NCBI GenBank assembly: GCA_023375785.1
Contig: SZWC01016188.1
Coordinates: forward strand, 21,553 to 60,664
DNA length: 39,112 nucleotides
Direction of reading: 5' to 3'
Source: Penium margaritaceum
Taxonomy: Eukaryota; Streptophyta; Zygnematophyceae; Desmidiales; Peniaceae
The translations under genes were made by a program, and so were the position numbers. The notes beneath the pieces were generated by a model. The model searched no databases, was not told the DNA's origin, and was given only the letters and a program-made list of their open reading frames with translations. Of the stretch, positions 1 to 9,686 are shown in pieces. The stretch's first letter is position 1. Every line of letters begins with the position of its first letter.

Positions 1-1016
1 AGGCGATGGGGCCTGGTGAGGACGTGCCAGGCGGCTGCAGGGTCTGGGATGGCGCCAGCCGTGACGTCGCCGAGGAAAGGTTCTAAGGCCAGGCGGGAAG
101 CTGGAGGGGCGACTGGGACAAGAGCACGGGCGGCGCGACCAGCGTCATACAACTGGTCGGCCTGGGTGGAGTCGTAAGGGAGGGTGTAGTATGCCCACAG
201 ACCTTCACCCTGCGCCCAGATCCGGAAGCTAAGTTCCCAGCTTCGGAACTGCTCGCCGGCTTGAAGCGGCGGTGGCGGCGTCTCAAAGTCCTTCTACCTG
301 CGGCCAGCACCCGGAGTGGGGCCAAGGATGGAAGTGACTGTCTGCCGCTGACGCTGAGTCTGCTATTGTGCCAGGTAGTACATGGCAGCAGACACAACTG
401 GGCTGGCGTGCCCTGGAGGTATGAAGGACGGCAGCGCGCTGGTGGCGGTTTGGGAGGCGACTGGCTATAGCGCCGCAAGCTGCTGGGTCAAGGCGGCGAG
501 TTATTGCTGAAGAGCAGCAAGCGGGTCAGGGGTGCCGCTAACGTTACTTGTGAGATTCTGCTACTGCTGCTGTTGTAGAGGTGGCGGCTACTGCTGCTGC
601 AGAGGCGGTGGCTGCTGCCGTATGGGCGGCGGCTGCTGCTGCTGCAGTGGTGGCGGCTGCTGCTGTAGAGGCGGCGGCTGCTGCTGTTGCAGCGGCGGCG
701 GCTGCTGCTGGATGGGCGGCGGCTACTGCTGCAGCGGCGGTGGCGGCTGCTGCTATGGAGGCGGCGGCTGCTGCTGCTGTAGCGGCGGCAGCTGCTGTTG
801 CAGAGGCGGTGGCTGCTACTGCTGCAATGGCGGCGGCGGTTGGTTCTACTGCGGCGGCGGCAGCTGTTGATCATGCGGCGGCGGCGGCTGCTGCTGCTGC
901 AGCGGCGGCGGGTGCTGCTGCTGCTGCTCCTGGTGCTGCAGCAATCGCTGCAAGAAAGGAGGGGTAGGGGTCCCCCCATCAGAGGAGGACCCCCCCTCGT
1001 CAGGACTATCAGCCAT
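1..1016 (-). pseudogene. copia-A gag (5' part), Gln/Pro-rich, interrupted by TAG/TAA codons
   Basis: This is the start of a Ty1/copia-type gag (capsid) gene that runs off the left edge of the window. It begins at the ATG at 1016 (MADSPDEGG), the first codon after the leader. About 50 residues of acidic and S/P/T-rich sequence lead into Gln and Pro tracts (roughly 960-540), then a gag core containing KDFETPPPP, then SWELSFRIW and GEGLWAYY (about 293-190). The same core motifs occur in copia-B (about 8.2 kb) and copia-E (about 23.6 kb), which supports the assignment. One reading frame spans the whole stretch but holds ten stops, nine TAG (846, 816, 753, 723, 588, 561, 465, 363, 294) and one TAA (501), and no TGA. 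Most lie where Gln is expected. It is either decayed by CAG-to-TAG change or read with a non-standard code; decay is the simpler view. Confidence 0.8.
540..960 (-). repeat. CAG/CCG trinucleotide tract encoding Gln/Pro runs in gag
   Basis: The plus strand reads as alternating CTG and CGG/GGC triplets, so the minus-strand gag frame alternates Gln runs and Pro runs. Other frames give Ala-, Ser/Arg-, Cys/Gly- or Leu-rich open frames that are by-products of the triplet repeat. Confidence 0.85.
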
Positions 1017-1235
1017 GCCTTGGTATCCTCTCCTTTCCCTTTTTTTTCTCTTTGTGTTGTTGTCTTTGTGTTGAGGCTTCAACAAGGGGTTGGGGGAGTG
1101 GGGAATCTACCCACTCCTCTAGACTTCCCCTTTTCCCCTTTCACCCTCCCCCTTTTTTTGTTGATGATGTCAGCAGTGACGCCAGCAATGACATCAGCAG
1201 AGAGGTGCTGATGTCAGCAGCGGCGAATGTAGGGA

Positions 1236-1317
1236 CCGCCGATGCTGCTGTTGGTGCTGATGTTGCTGCAGCAGCTGCTGCTGCTGCTGCTACTGCTGTT
1301 GTTGCTGCTGATGCTGG

Positions 1318-1348
<31 letters not shown>

Positions 1349-1368
1349 TCTGCAGCTGCTGCTCCTGT

Positions 1369-1400
<32 letters not shown>

Positions 1401-2205
1401 TTGCAGCCGTGTGCTGCTGCTACAGCCGTGTGCTGCTGCTGTTGCTGCTGCTGCTGCCGCTACTGCTGCTGCTTCTGCTGCTGCAGCTGCTGTTGCGGGT
1501 GCTGCAGCTGCTGCTGCTCGTGTTGCGAGCTGTAGCAATTGCTGTGGCTGCTGCTGCTGCAGCAGCAAGCTGCTGCAGCTCACTGCTGCAGCTGAATCCT
1601 GCTGCAACTGCTGCGTGCTGCAGCAACTGCTCGCTGCAGCTGCAGGGAGCTACGGGGGTGGGGGGATTTTTTTTTGTTGCCCTTTTTCTTGTTTTTTTCC
1701 TTATCACAGCGGGCAGCAACCTGCTGTCTACTGCGAGCAGTGGGCTGCTGCTCGCACAGCAGCAGCGAGCTGCTGCTCGCTGGCAGCAGCGGGCTACTGC
1801 TCGCTGCTCCCTCGCTGCGAGTAGCGGGCAATTGCAGCCGCGGCTGACAGCTGCTGCTTGCAGCTGCTGCTGCTGCTGCAGCTGGCAGCTGCTGCGGCTC
1901 GCTGCAGCAGCTGCTGCAGCCCGCTGCTGCTGCTGCACGCTGCTGCAGCTGCTACGTGCTGCGGCTGCTGCTTGCTGCTGCTGCGGGCTGCTGCTGCTGC
2001 TGCATGCTGCTGCTGCTGCTGCACGCTGCTGCTGCTGCTGCTACTGCGGGCTGCTGTTGCTACTGCTGCGAGCTGCTGCTGCTACACGCTGCTGCTGCTG
2101 CTGCTATGAGCTGCTGCTGCTGCGGGCTGCTGCTGCTGCTGCTGCGAGCTGCGGCTGCTGCGTGCTACTGCAAGCTGCTGCTTCTGCTTGCTGCTGCTGG
2201 TGGTG
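1236..2205. repeat. imperfect CTG/CAG trinucleotide array, about 1 kb
   Basis: This is mostly GCTGCTGCT-type sequence with runs of up to about eight perfect triplets (for example near 1376-1402), interrupted by single-base variants and by a non-repetitive T-rich gap at about 1660-1720. CTG/CAG arrays can form hairpins on either strand. Confidence 0.9.
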
Positions 2206-2280
2206 CCAGTCACTGCACCTGGGTGGCGTCGCCGCGTGCGTCGTCGCCCACAGACGTCAGACGCCGCCTGCCGCTCACCT

Positions 2281-2409
2281 CCACGCGTCACGCGTGGGGG
2301 TCAGTGCTGCCGAAATAATTTCGGCAGCATTTCCCCTGGCCCAGTGGCCGTGGGAAGAATTCTGATGCTGCCACCAGGAGGGTCAATGCTGCCAAAAAAA
2401 TCCGGCAGC
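2281..2409 (-). promoter_or_regulatory. cluster of palindromic hairpins just downstream of the PBS
   Basis: Three short inverted repeats lie within 220 nt of the copia-A primer-binding site. The first, 2281-2297, has arms CCACGCG/CGCGTGG with a 3-nt loop. The second, 2306-2328, is an 11-bp perfect arm pair (GCTGCCGAAAT / ATTTCGGCAGC) around one base. The third, 2388-2409, is a decayed second copy (GCTGCC...GGCAGC). The second and third also share the downstream ATTTCCCCTG, so they are direct repeats of one unit. The position suggests RNA dimerisation, packaging or priming elements, but that is inference. Confidence 0.5.
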
Positions 2410-2495
2410 ATTTCCCCTGCACTGGCGCGTGTGGGGGTCCACCGGCGTTGTCTGGCACCTGCTCGCCAGTCTTCTGCTGGTGCTGCTACGCTCTG

Positions 2496-2507
2496 GCTCT
2501 GATACCA
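2496..2507 (-). other. primer-binding site of copia-A (initiator Met tRNA)
   Basis: The minus strand reads TGGTATCAGAGC, an exact match to the plant-type initiator Met tRNA primer-binding site used by most copia elements. It fixes the element orientation (minus) and the inner edge of its 5' LTR. Confidence 0.9.
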
Positions 2508-3589
2508 AAAAGGAAACAATGCAGCACGTTGGGGCAGCAGCGTTGTTGATGCAGCATGCGGGCTTCCACGCTCGTTGCTTAGGTCAGCTGCCCCCTCAGT
2601 CTGCTGCTCTAGAGTCTAAGTCTGGAAGCTCTGGGTTTTGTTACTCAGAAGCGCGCGCGCCAGAGTTAGCGCCAGAAAGCAGCTGAAAACTGACAATGAC
2701 TGATTAGGAATGAAGAATGAACAACAATGGGAGACCCCTCCAAGTTCTAGGGCCCCCCCAGCTCTGTAGAGCTTGTTACTCAGTTCAACAGCCAATCAGA
2801 AAATAGCTCACTTCAGGCTGGCAGGTTTTCTCGGTGAAGCCTGCCATGCAGCCGACAGCCCAAAACCCGGGCGTCGTCCGTTTTGCCTGAAAACTGGACC
2901 ATACCATAATACCGCCGCTGCGAACGCAGCCGTGCGGTCAGAATCTTCTAGAAAAATAGTAGCAAGGAGTTATGGCAGCCTAAACCCAGATAGTGCCCAC
3001 AACGGTTTATGCTGCCAAACAGGGCCATGCAACCTGCAACTGGGACCCTAGGCAGTGCATGACGATGCAGACGCAATGGGACGCGCTGGACGCATGCAAG
3101 CAGCAAATGCGGAGTCAATGACCGCCGGCAGCACGACCGCCGAGGAGGCCTGCTGATGGAGTTTAGCGCGTCGCCTGAGAGAGGAGGCTCCAGCGAACTG
3201 CGAGAAGACCTCAGCGTGCGTCGGCTCCACCGGACGACACTCCATCAGCGTCGAGTGTCGCCGTCCTTCATCTGCACGCCGATGTACACAAGCCGGGAGG
3301 ACACAACAGAGCACAATGAGAGATGCGAAAAAACCAACACACACAATGCAAAAGCATGCAAATCGGGCCCACAGCCAGTCCACCGATAAACTCCTACGTG
3401 CTGCAGAAAAACTGCAAGAGGTCCTGGGCAGCGTCCAGAGCTTTGGAACGGTCGTCGGTCAGCTCCAAGCTGGTAGTCCACCAGACAACGCACCGGTACC
3501 ACCAGGGTCCGCATGAGGGATCTGCACGAGTATGGACACGGCCGAGTAGTCACAGTACACTGTACCGGTCGACATGAACAGGCGTTACA
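2508..3589 (-). repeat. LTR region between copia-A and copia-B
   Basis: This 1.08-kb non-coding stretch lies between the copia-A PBS and the end of the copia-B coding region, so it must hold the 5' LTR of copia-A and the 3' LTR of copia-B, either adjacent or shared. Only the last 248 bases (3342-3589) have a clear partner in the copia-B 5' LTR. An imperfect hairpin (arms 2974-2986 and 3004-3016, 12 of 13 paired) lies inside. The minus-strand terminus at 3589 starts TGTAACG, a normal LTR end. Confidence 0.6.
3342..3589 (-). repeat. copia-B 3' LTR segment matching the 5' LTR at 10074-10310
   Basis: This is a strong direct repeat with 10074-10310: both begin CACAATGCAAAAGCATGCAA and share the segment containing CGGTACCACCAGGGTCCGCAT. 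The minus-strand ends are TGTAACG (3589) and TGTGACG (10310). It represents the U3 start of the LTR. To the left of 3342 the two LTRs no longer align by eye. Confidence 0.85.
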
Positions 3590-5130
3590 ACTCTACCGCC
3601 TTAGCAGACCCTGCACCCAGAGCAACATACCCTGCGTCCGATGAGCTTCGTGCAATGCAGCCCTGGTTCCCGCTACGCTAGGACACCGCGGTATTACCGA
3701 GAAGGAACACGTAACCGGTGCGACTGCGTCCATCTGAGCTCCAAGCCACGTCGTTGTCATTGTAGCCGTCAAGGACAATCGAACACCGCCGGCAAAAGCA
3801 GAGTCCGAGGTACGGTGTGGAGACCATGTACTGTACCACTCGCACAGTCGTGTGAAGGGCTCTAGCGCGTGGAGCTTGCAAAAACAGGGCAAGGAGGTTG
3901 ACGGCAAAGGACTTGTGAGAATGTGTGGTAGTGGCCAGGTACATCAGAGTTCTGATGAGACGGAGGTAGAAGATCACATCCATAGTCTCCCCCAGCTGTG
4001 TAGGATCGTCCACCTTCAAGGTATCCTGCCCGTCAGGCGTGAGAGGTGTGGAAGCGGTGGTCATCGTGCAAAGGAGGTTGCTGAAGCGCTCCCTCAGGAA
4101 CACGTGCGTATCGCGCCTGATGCAGCATTGCGTCAGTCGTCTGCGGTCTCGCACGATCTCCATGCCAAGAAACACCGCTGCACGACCAAGGTCCTTCATC
4201 TTATAGGCAGTCTGGAAGATAGCCTTGGCCTCCTTCACGGCCTCCAGTGAAGGAGACGCGATCAAAAGGTCGTCGACATAGACAAGGATGGCGGTGAACC
4301 GCTCACGCGTCAGTCGGACGAAAAGAGGGATCTGCCTCGCTCTGTACATATCGTGCACGAGTCAGGGTGCCAATGATCTCCTGGTTCCAACACCAAGGAG
4401 ACTCCCTGAGGCCGTACAAGAACTTGCGCAAGCGTCAGACCTTGTCACCGTCCTCGAAGCCAGGTGGCTGAGCCACGTAAATCTCTTCATCCAGAGAGCC
4501 ATGGAGGAACGCATTGTTCACATCCGCTTGGTGCTGTTCCCGGTCATGCTGAGCCACTACACCGAACAGAGCTCGACCTGAGGTCATGCGAACGATAGGG
4601 GAAAAGGTGTCAGTGTAATCAATGCCCTCGATCTGAGAGTACCCGTTGATGACCAAGCGAGCCTTTTGGCGTTCCAGAGAGCCATCCGGCTTTACTTGCT
4701 TGTGAAGGACCCACTTGACTTGAATAGCATTCCTCCCAGGTGGAAGGTCGACTAGCTCGTAAACTCTGTGCTCTAGGATGGCGCGAAGCTTATCCTAGCA
4801 GGTAGCACACCAAGCGTCACCATCTTGTGATGAGAGAGCTTCCCTTAGTGTGCCCCGGTCAGGCGCCATAGAGGGAGAGCTCTGTGTGGCAAGAGCACAC
4901 GCCTCAGTGCTAGGTCCAACGACTACAATATCTGCTGCAGCATCACAAGCAATATGAAACTCGCGAGTGACGCGATCGTGCCCTACGGGGCACGTTGGGT
5001 GTACCTCTCTGTGCTCAGTGCAAACGCTCGGGCCTAGGGCCTTAGTGCCGGGATCACCACTCGCAATGTTGCGAGTCGAGCGCCTAGGTGCGGGTGCTGA
5101 CACTCGCTGGATCGCGGAGTCCAATGGTCG
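3590..5130 (-). pseudogene. copia-B reverse transcriptase and truncated RNase H
   Basis: This is the C-terminal part of a copia pol. In minus-strand order it starts with the RT entry region (YELVDLPPG, about 4750), then KPDGSLERQKARLV, GIDYTDTFSPIV (about 4610), DVNNAFLHG (about 4520) and LYGL, then the intact catalytic motif YVDD at 4269-4280 followed by LLIAS. The RNase H part follows with LDGYNDNDVAW and SRTGYVFLLG (about 3720). It then ends abruptly: after GYVALGAG a few residues lead to a stop and the 3' LTR begins at 3589, so about 80-90 C-terminal residues of RNase H seen in copia-C are missing. Stops (for example 4795) and a frame change near 4360-4430 mark it as a pseudogene. Confidence 0.88.
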
Positions 5131-5590
5131 AAGACGACCGCCTGGCTCACTTGAGTAACCTGGGCTCGAGGGCGCACCTCAGGCTCAGAGAAAGGCACGA
5201 CCACAACTAGTGAGGGCTAAGGCAAAAGAGCGGGTGATTCCGGGCGAGGAGATGCATGTGTGGGAGACACGGGAATGGATGTGACAATAGGAGCAATTGA
5301 TGCAGGACCACGCACAGAGGTAGGAGTATCGACGGACTTAGGTACAGGATCATGGGTACCTGTGGGGGGCGAGGGAAAAGGGGTAGAAGCCGGCTATGCC
5401 GGAGAGGTCTCCAGGCCGACGGTGCTGATGGCTGGGCCATCAAGAGCCAGAGACCGAGAAGTGGAGGAAGCTAGAACGGACACATCAACCTGGCGAGAGG
5501 TTCTCGCAGGCACAGACTCCCCCATCCATCGAGAAACCGCACACGTAGGAACATGTGCAATGGATCGCGAAGTGATCGATGCCAGATCAC
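5131..5590 (-). pseudogene. copia-B Pro/Ser/Thr-rich linker between integrase and RT
   Basis: Copia polyproteins carry a poorly conserved linker between integrase and RT. Here the minus strand reads mostly Pro, Ser, Thr and Val in frame with the neighbouring domains, with occasional stops. It matches copia-E in composition and position (about 32340-32750). Confidence 0.6.
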
Positions 5591-6472
5591 GAAAGGTGAG
5601 GGACTGAAAGAAGAGCGCGTTGCGTGACTTAACGATGCGATGACAAGCAGGATCCTACAAAAACCAGGCCTTCGACCGCGGGAAGATGCCTACGAAGGCA
5701 CACAAGCGACCTCGCATTGAGACCTTGGACACCTGCAGGTCCTCGGTTTACCACACAGAAGCCAAGGATCCTCAGATGCGAGCCAGGCATAGGTTTGCAA
5801 AGTGGCCAAACCAGAGCTAATACAGTGTGACGTGGTCCGAAAGGGGACTGTTCGGGAGGCGGTTCCAGACCCACATCATGTAGGCGAATTCTGCAAATGT
5901 GAAGGAATTCGAGAGACCGCACTCAGATACCATAGCGTGAACTGCATCCTCCATGGTGCGCTTCCAGCGCTCAAAACACTGTTTTGCTGAGGAGTAGCAG
6001 GAGCGGAGACCTGGTGAAAAACCACATGCTCGACGAAGAAGCTGTCCATCTTGCCAAGAAACTCGCTCCCGCGATCTGAGCGGAGGGTATACACCGTGTG
6101 GCGGGATTGACGCTCAGCCATCACTAGCGAGAGGCAAACCGCGAGAGCGGCATCACTCTTCTGGCGCAGGCTGTAGACCCACCGCATCCGGGTGAAGTCA
6201 TCAGTCAAGGTCAGGACGTATCAACCCCGATCGGATAGAGACTCAACAGGAAGAGGACCAAGAAGGTCCGAATTGACTAACTCGAGAGGGCGAAGTGCGC
6301 GAGAACAGAAGTCAGGGTAGGTGCAACAATGCATCTTACCCCGAGCACAAAAGAGACAATCGGTCTTGGGCGGCTTCTCGAAAGAAGGCGCGTCAATACC
6401 GAGGGCGGGCGGTGGCCAAATGAGTTTCGACACAGTGTCGGGGCTTACATGACACAGACGGCGATGAAGCAA
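5591..6472 (-). pseudogene. copia-B integrase (GAG_pre-integrase, zinc finger, catalytic core, C-terminal part)
   Basis: The enzyme would insert the cDNA copy into the genome. From high to low coordinate: LHRRLCHVSPDTVSKL is the HRRLGH pre-integrase region (about 6460); CLFCARGKM gives the CxxC half of the HHCC finger (about 6350); RPLELVNSDLLGP (about 6280) and LTDDFTRM (about 6200) hold the first catalytic Asp; LRSDRGSEFLG (about 6080) holds the second; VSAPATPQQNS (about 6010) leads to the Glu region. RIVKSRNALFFQ (about 5620) is the C-terminal part. A TGA at 6221 and a TAG at 5655, where copia-E has Trp, break the frame, and a frameshift lies between the two halves. Confidence 0.88.
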
Positions 6473-7138
6473 TCATTGGTCCTCAAGAGACAAAACGCCA
6501 GTGACAAAAACACGAGCTGAAGGGGAGAAGGAAGGAGGAGAAGTCCGAGAGACACGATATAGATCATCCACAACAGAGGCACGAAGAACAAAGCTACAAG
6601 TGTCAGTAGCAATCACAGTCGCAGTGTCTATAGTGTGCTCCATAGAGAGTCCCATCAGTGTGCAGGCACGTACCGAAACCGAACTGAGCTCAAGGCTAGG
6701 CACAAAAAGTACCTCAGAAAGATACAAGGGACCAGATCGTCCATCGAAAAATTCGACCCCAACACCCTGGATTGGCAAAGACTTACAACAGCCTGTGCGA
6801 CCAGAACGAATAGACGCTACAGGGCTGAGAACAACAAAGTCACTACGACGACAGGTCATGTGATGAGTGGCACCAAAATCGATGATCCAAGTGCCATCGG
6901 AATCACCACTGGAGGACGTCATTGTACAATGGGCAATGGAACACTCGGCCTCAGACGGGCGTTGGGCAACAGGTGGGGAGGAACGACAAAGGGCACAAAC
7001 GTGAGACTCATGAATCGAATCGGCACAATCAGGCTCATTGTCATCACATGCCGGCTGTGCCCCCCCCACACAAGTCATCCCGAGCCACAAGAATAGACGG
7101 ACAGACAATCTGTGAACCACCCGGCTGTGACAACACAC
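6473..7138 (-). pseudogene. copia-B aspartic protease region
   Basis: This is the copia polyprotein protease, which would cut the Gag-Pol precursor. The active-site region reads TWIIDFGATHHMT (about 6870-6830), where the family has W-I-x-D-S-G-A-T-x-H-M; Ser is replaced by Phe, a single TCC-to-TTC type change, so the site is probably inactive. Downstream hydrophobic strands (LPIQGVGVEF, LSEVLFVPSLELSSVSV) fit the protease fold. The frame ends at a TGA (6473) just before the pre-integrase LHRRLCHV, where Trp would be natural. Confidence 0.85.
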
Positions 7139-7329
7139 TCATACCTCCCTGAAAGCGAAGCGTCAGAAGGTGGTAGAGCTCGGCGATGGTGTGGTCACGT
7201 GTGTCCGGGTCGCCGCTGCTCGCCGGTGGTGAAGCCAGAATTGCTGCGGTCGTGGTCACCGCGTGCCCGGAAGATGTGCTACTCGATGTAGACTGTAGTG
7301 CGTGCGCAACCTGAAGCCCCAAGTAATCC

Positions 7330-8782
7330 GTGCCTAGTCGAGCGACTGCTGGCACTAGGTGTATCGATGAGCGCCTCCACAGTTGTAGCAGTGAACAGAG
7401 CATCCTTTGCTACTGCCTTTGCTATTGCTGTGACTGCTACTGGCCCTAGCCGTGCCTCCGTCTCCCCTTCTTGCCCTGTGCTGCTGCCGCGACAAACTGC
7501 ATGTGAGCCGGTGTACGTGGGGTGGAAGAGGAAGAGGAGGACACGATGAAGGATGAAGAAGGAGACTGCATGAGGGACGTCGGTGGTGATGCCATGATTG
7601 TTGCAGCAAGGGGAGTCTCTTGATGAGCCACGGCTACCTCACGGGAAGACGTCACCTAATGGAAAAGCTAGTGCATCCAGGGAAGAAGCTGAAGTGAGGC
7701 AGAAAAAGGCTCGAGCACAGCGTCGTTGGACCTCGTGAAGATGTGTGTGTGCTCAAGGCGAACTCCAAGCAAAATCGCACGGAGCCCCCACAGCTGTATA
7801 CCTCCTCAGGTCCCAAAGCGCTTGTAGATGCGCATGGCGCATCACCAGTAGACTGCTGCAGGCTCGGCAGGCCCCTGACGAAGGGAGTGAAAGGCACAAA
7901 TGTGAGCTACGTGGGTGGCGCGCGTCTCTGTAGCAAGGAGAGATAATGCCAAGTCCCAGCCCCTGCATGGATCAGCACCGATGCTTGTGCCGGTCTCGCC
8001 AAGGAACGAGCAGAAGTCGACGACGGTCTCGCGCGACATGGCGTAAAGAAGTCTGCACATCGCCCTAGCCACTGTCAGCACCTGAGCTCGGTCCGTAGTC
8101 TAATTTGGACTGTGGTAGTAGGGCCATACTCCCTCTAAAGTGGCCCAAACCTGGAAAAGTATCTCCCAGCAGTCAGAACCGTCCTCGTTGACATACCGTG
8201 GAGGCGGTGTCTCGAAGTCCTTGGGTTGCCGCTCTGTAGGGAGAGGAACCACAAACTGGAAGGACGAGGGATGGGGAAGACACCAGGAAGAGGGAACTCG
8301 CTAGGATGTAGGTCAGGCGATGATCGAATCTTGGGAAAATGATGTGTGTGTGGGGGCTGAGAGCTCGTTTGGAGCTGGCAAAGACGCTCCTACAGCACAC
8401 GAATCACACGCTCTGGGGAGTCGCCCTCCATGCCTGGCATATCTGGATCCTCATCCCAAGGATCAGGAGGTGGCGGGTCGCATCCAGCTCCTGTCTCCGG
8501 TGCTGAAGTTGACTGTTGTGTAGAGGGTGAGATAACTGCAGCTCCCTCACAGGTCTGCCATGGGACCGTGGACTGACCCCAAAGAAGCTCACTGAGTGTA
8601 CGGATGGCGTCTCTCTGCTCCTGCTGTAGGCAACAAATCTCGTCCTGTTGGCTCCGCAGGTCCTCAATAGCCTGCAAGCGTGGGCTCATGACCCCTGAGG
8701 AGGAAGAAGAGGGATCTAGTATCCTCTTTCCCTTATCACCAAACGGAGCCATGTCACCGCTCATTATGCGCCGAGATGTCAA
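7330..8782 (-). pseudogene. copia-B gag with CCHC zinc knuckle, frameshifted
   Basis: This is the capsid/nucleocapsid gene of copia-B. The likely start is the ATG at 8764 or 8752 (MAPFGDKGKR), downstream of the leader. The gag core appears near 8220 as PKDFETPPPR, followed by WEILFQVWA and GVWPYYHSP, the same motifs as in copia-A. Later blocks include VARAMCRLLYAMSRETVV (about 8075-8020). A basic, Ser-rich stretch leads to the knuckle CYNCGGAHRYT-stop-C (about 7390-7352), a CCHC box with TAG at 7355 in a Gln-like position and another TAG at 7334. At least two frame changes separate the blocks, so no full Gag can be made. Confidence 0.82.
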
Positions 8783-9674
8783 ATTGATTGGATTGCGGAT
8801 ATGTCAGAGTTTCTCGAGGAGTTGAAATATTGGTAAATTTTGACTCTCCGGCCAAAAAATTAACTAGGTGCGGGCATCAACAGGTGGTTCCTGACGTCAC
8901 CATGATCTGATGACATCAGCAAGGAAAATGCTGATGTCAGCTTCCCTCTTTTTTCCTTTGACAACCCTCGCGGTTCTTGCCCTGCTGTGTAAGGGGCAAC
9001 TGCTCCACAACAGCTGCACGAAAACTGCGCGGAAGCTCCGTAGCAGCTTCCGCTCGGCTGCTGCTACTATTGCACCGACACCTGTAGCACCAATCAAGCG
9101 GTTGCTTGTACAGCTATGGCAGTAGCTGCGCACTGCTACTGTGCTACAGCACAGCTACGCGCTACTCCTACTGCAGCTGCTGCGTGTAGCGGCTGTTGCA
9201 TGCTGCTGCCGTCGCGTGTTGTTGTTTCACTACTACTATGCTGCGCTAATGTTGTTGTTGCTACTGTATGTTGCTGCTGCTACTGCTCAATGCTGCTACT
9301 GGTGCACGCTCCTACTGCCCGTTGTTGCCGCTGCCGCTGCGTAGCGCTACTGTGCGCTGCTCCCGTTGCGTGCTGCTACTGTTGTGCACAACTGCTGTCG
9401 CGGGCATTAGCTGATGCTTCCAGCCACTGCTCACCGCGGCTGTGGCCTCCTGCCGCCGCTACTGCCGCCAATGCCAGCAGCTTCTAACGGCTGCCGCCTG
9501 GGGAAACTGTCACCTGCTGCTGCTAGCGGCTGCTGTTGATGCACTCTAACGTAGGTGACGTCCCCGGCAGTGGGATGTTGCCGGCAGGTCCCTGTGGATT
9601 GGTAGCAGCGGTGACGCTCACTGCTGCTGCTCTGCTGCGTCTTTGTTGCGAAGCTTGGCGAGAAGTGTCTCATC
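8783..9674 (-). other. copia-B leader with CTG/GCTA-rich tract
   Basis: This lies between the PBS (9675-9686) and the gag start. About 9050-9500 is rich in CTG, CTA and GTTG triplets, a more decayed counterpart of the copia-A leader array. A hairpin with CCGGCA/TGCCGG arms (9564-9569 and 9579-9584) sits about 90 nt from the PBS, comparable in position to the copia-A hairpins. No protein domain was seen. Confidence 0.65.
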
Positions 9675-9686
9675 GCTGTGATACCA
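9675..9686 (-). other. primer-binding site of copia-B (initiator Met tRNA-like)
   Basis: The minus strand reads TGGTATCACAGC, one mismatch from TGGTATCAGAGC. It is immediately preceded on that strand by CA, the expected LTR terminus. Confidence 0.85.

Larger units (their letters stand above)
1017..2495 (-). other. copia-A untranslated leader, CTG/CAG-rich
   Basis: This lies between the primer-binding site (2496-2507) and the gag ATG (1016) and is the 5' untranslated leader of copia-A, about 1.48 kb, long for a copia element. Roughly 1236-2205 is an imperfect CTG/GCTG repeat (CAG on the RNA-sense strand) with CTA, TTG and CGG interruptions. Segments 1020-1160 and 1660-1720 are T- and C-rich instead. 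No conserved protein domain was seen in any frame; the long plus-strand open frames reflect the scarcity of stop codons in CTG repeats. Confidence 0.7.

Noticed and set aside
488..979. Ser/Arg-rich minus-strand frame and Ala-rich or Cys/Gly-rich plus-strand frames
   Set aside because: They are shadows of the triplet repeat; the gag frame starting at 1016 is supported by the downstream gag core in the same frame.
1052..2365. 437-codon plus-strand open frame rich in Ala, Cys and Leu
   Set aside because: It is produced by the CTG repeat, which rarely forms stops in any frame; there is no domain, and it is antisense to a well-supported retrotransposon leader with a PBS.
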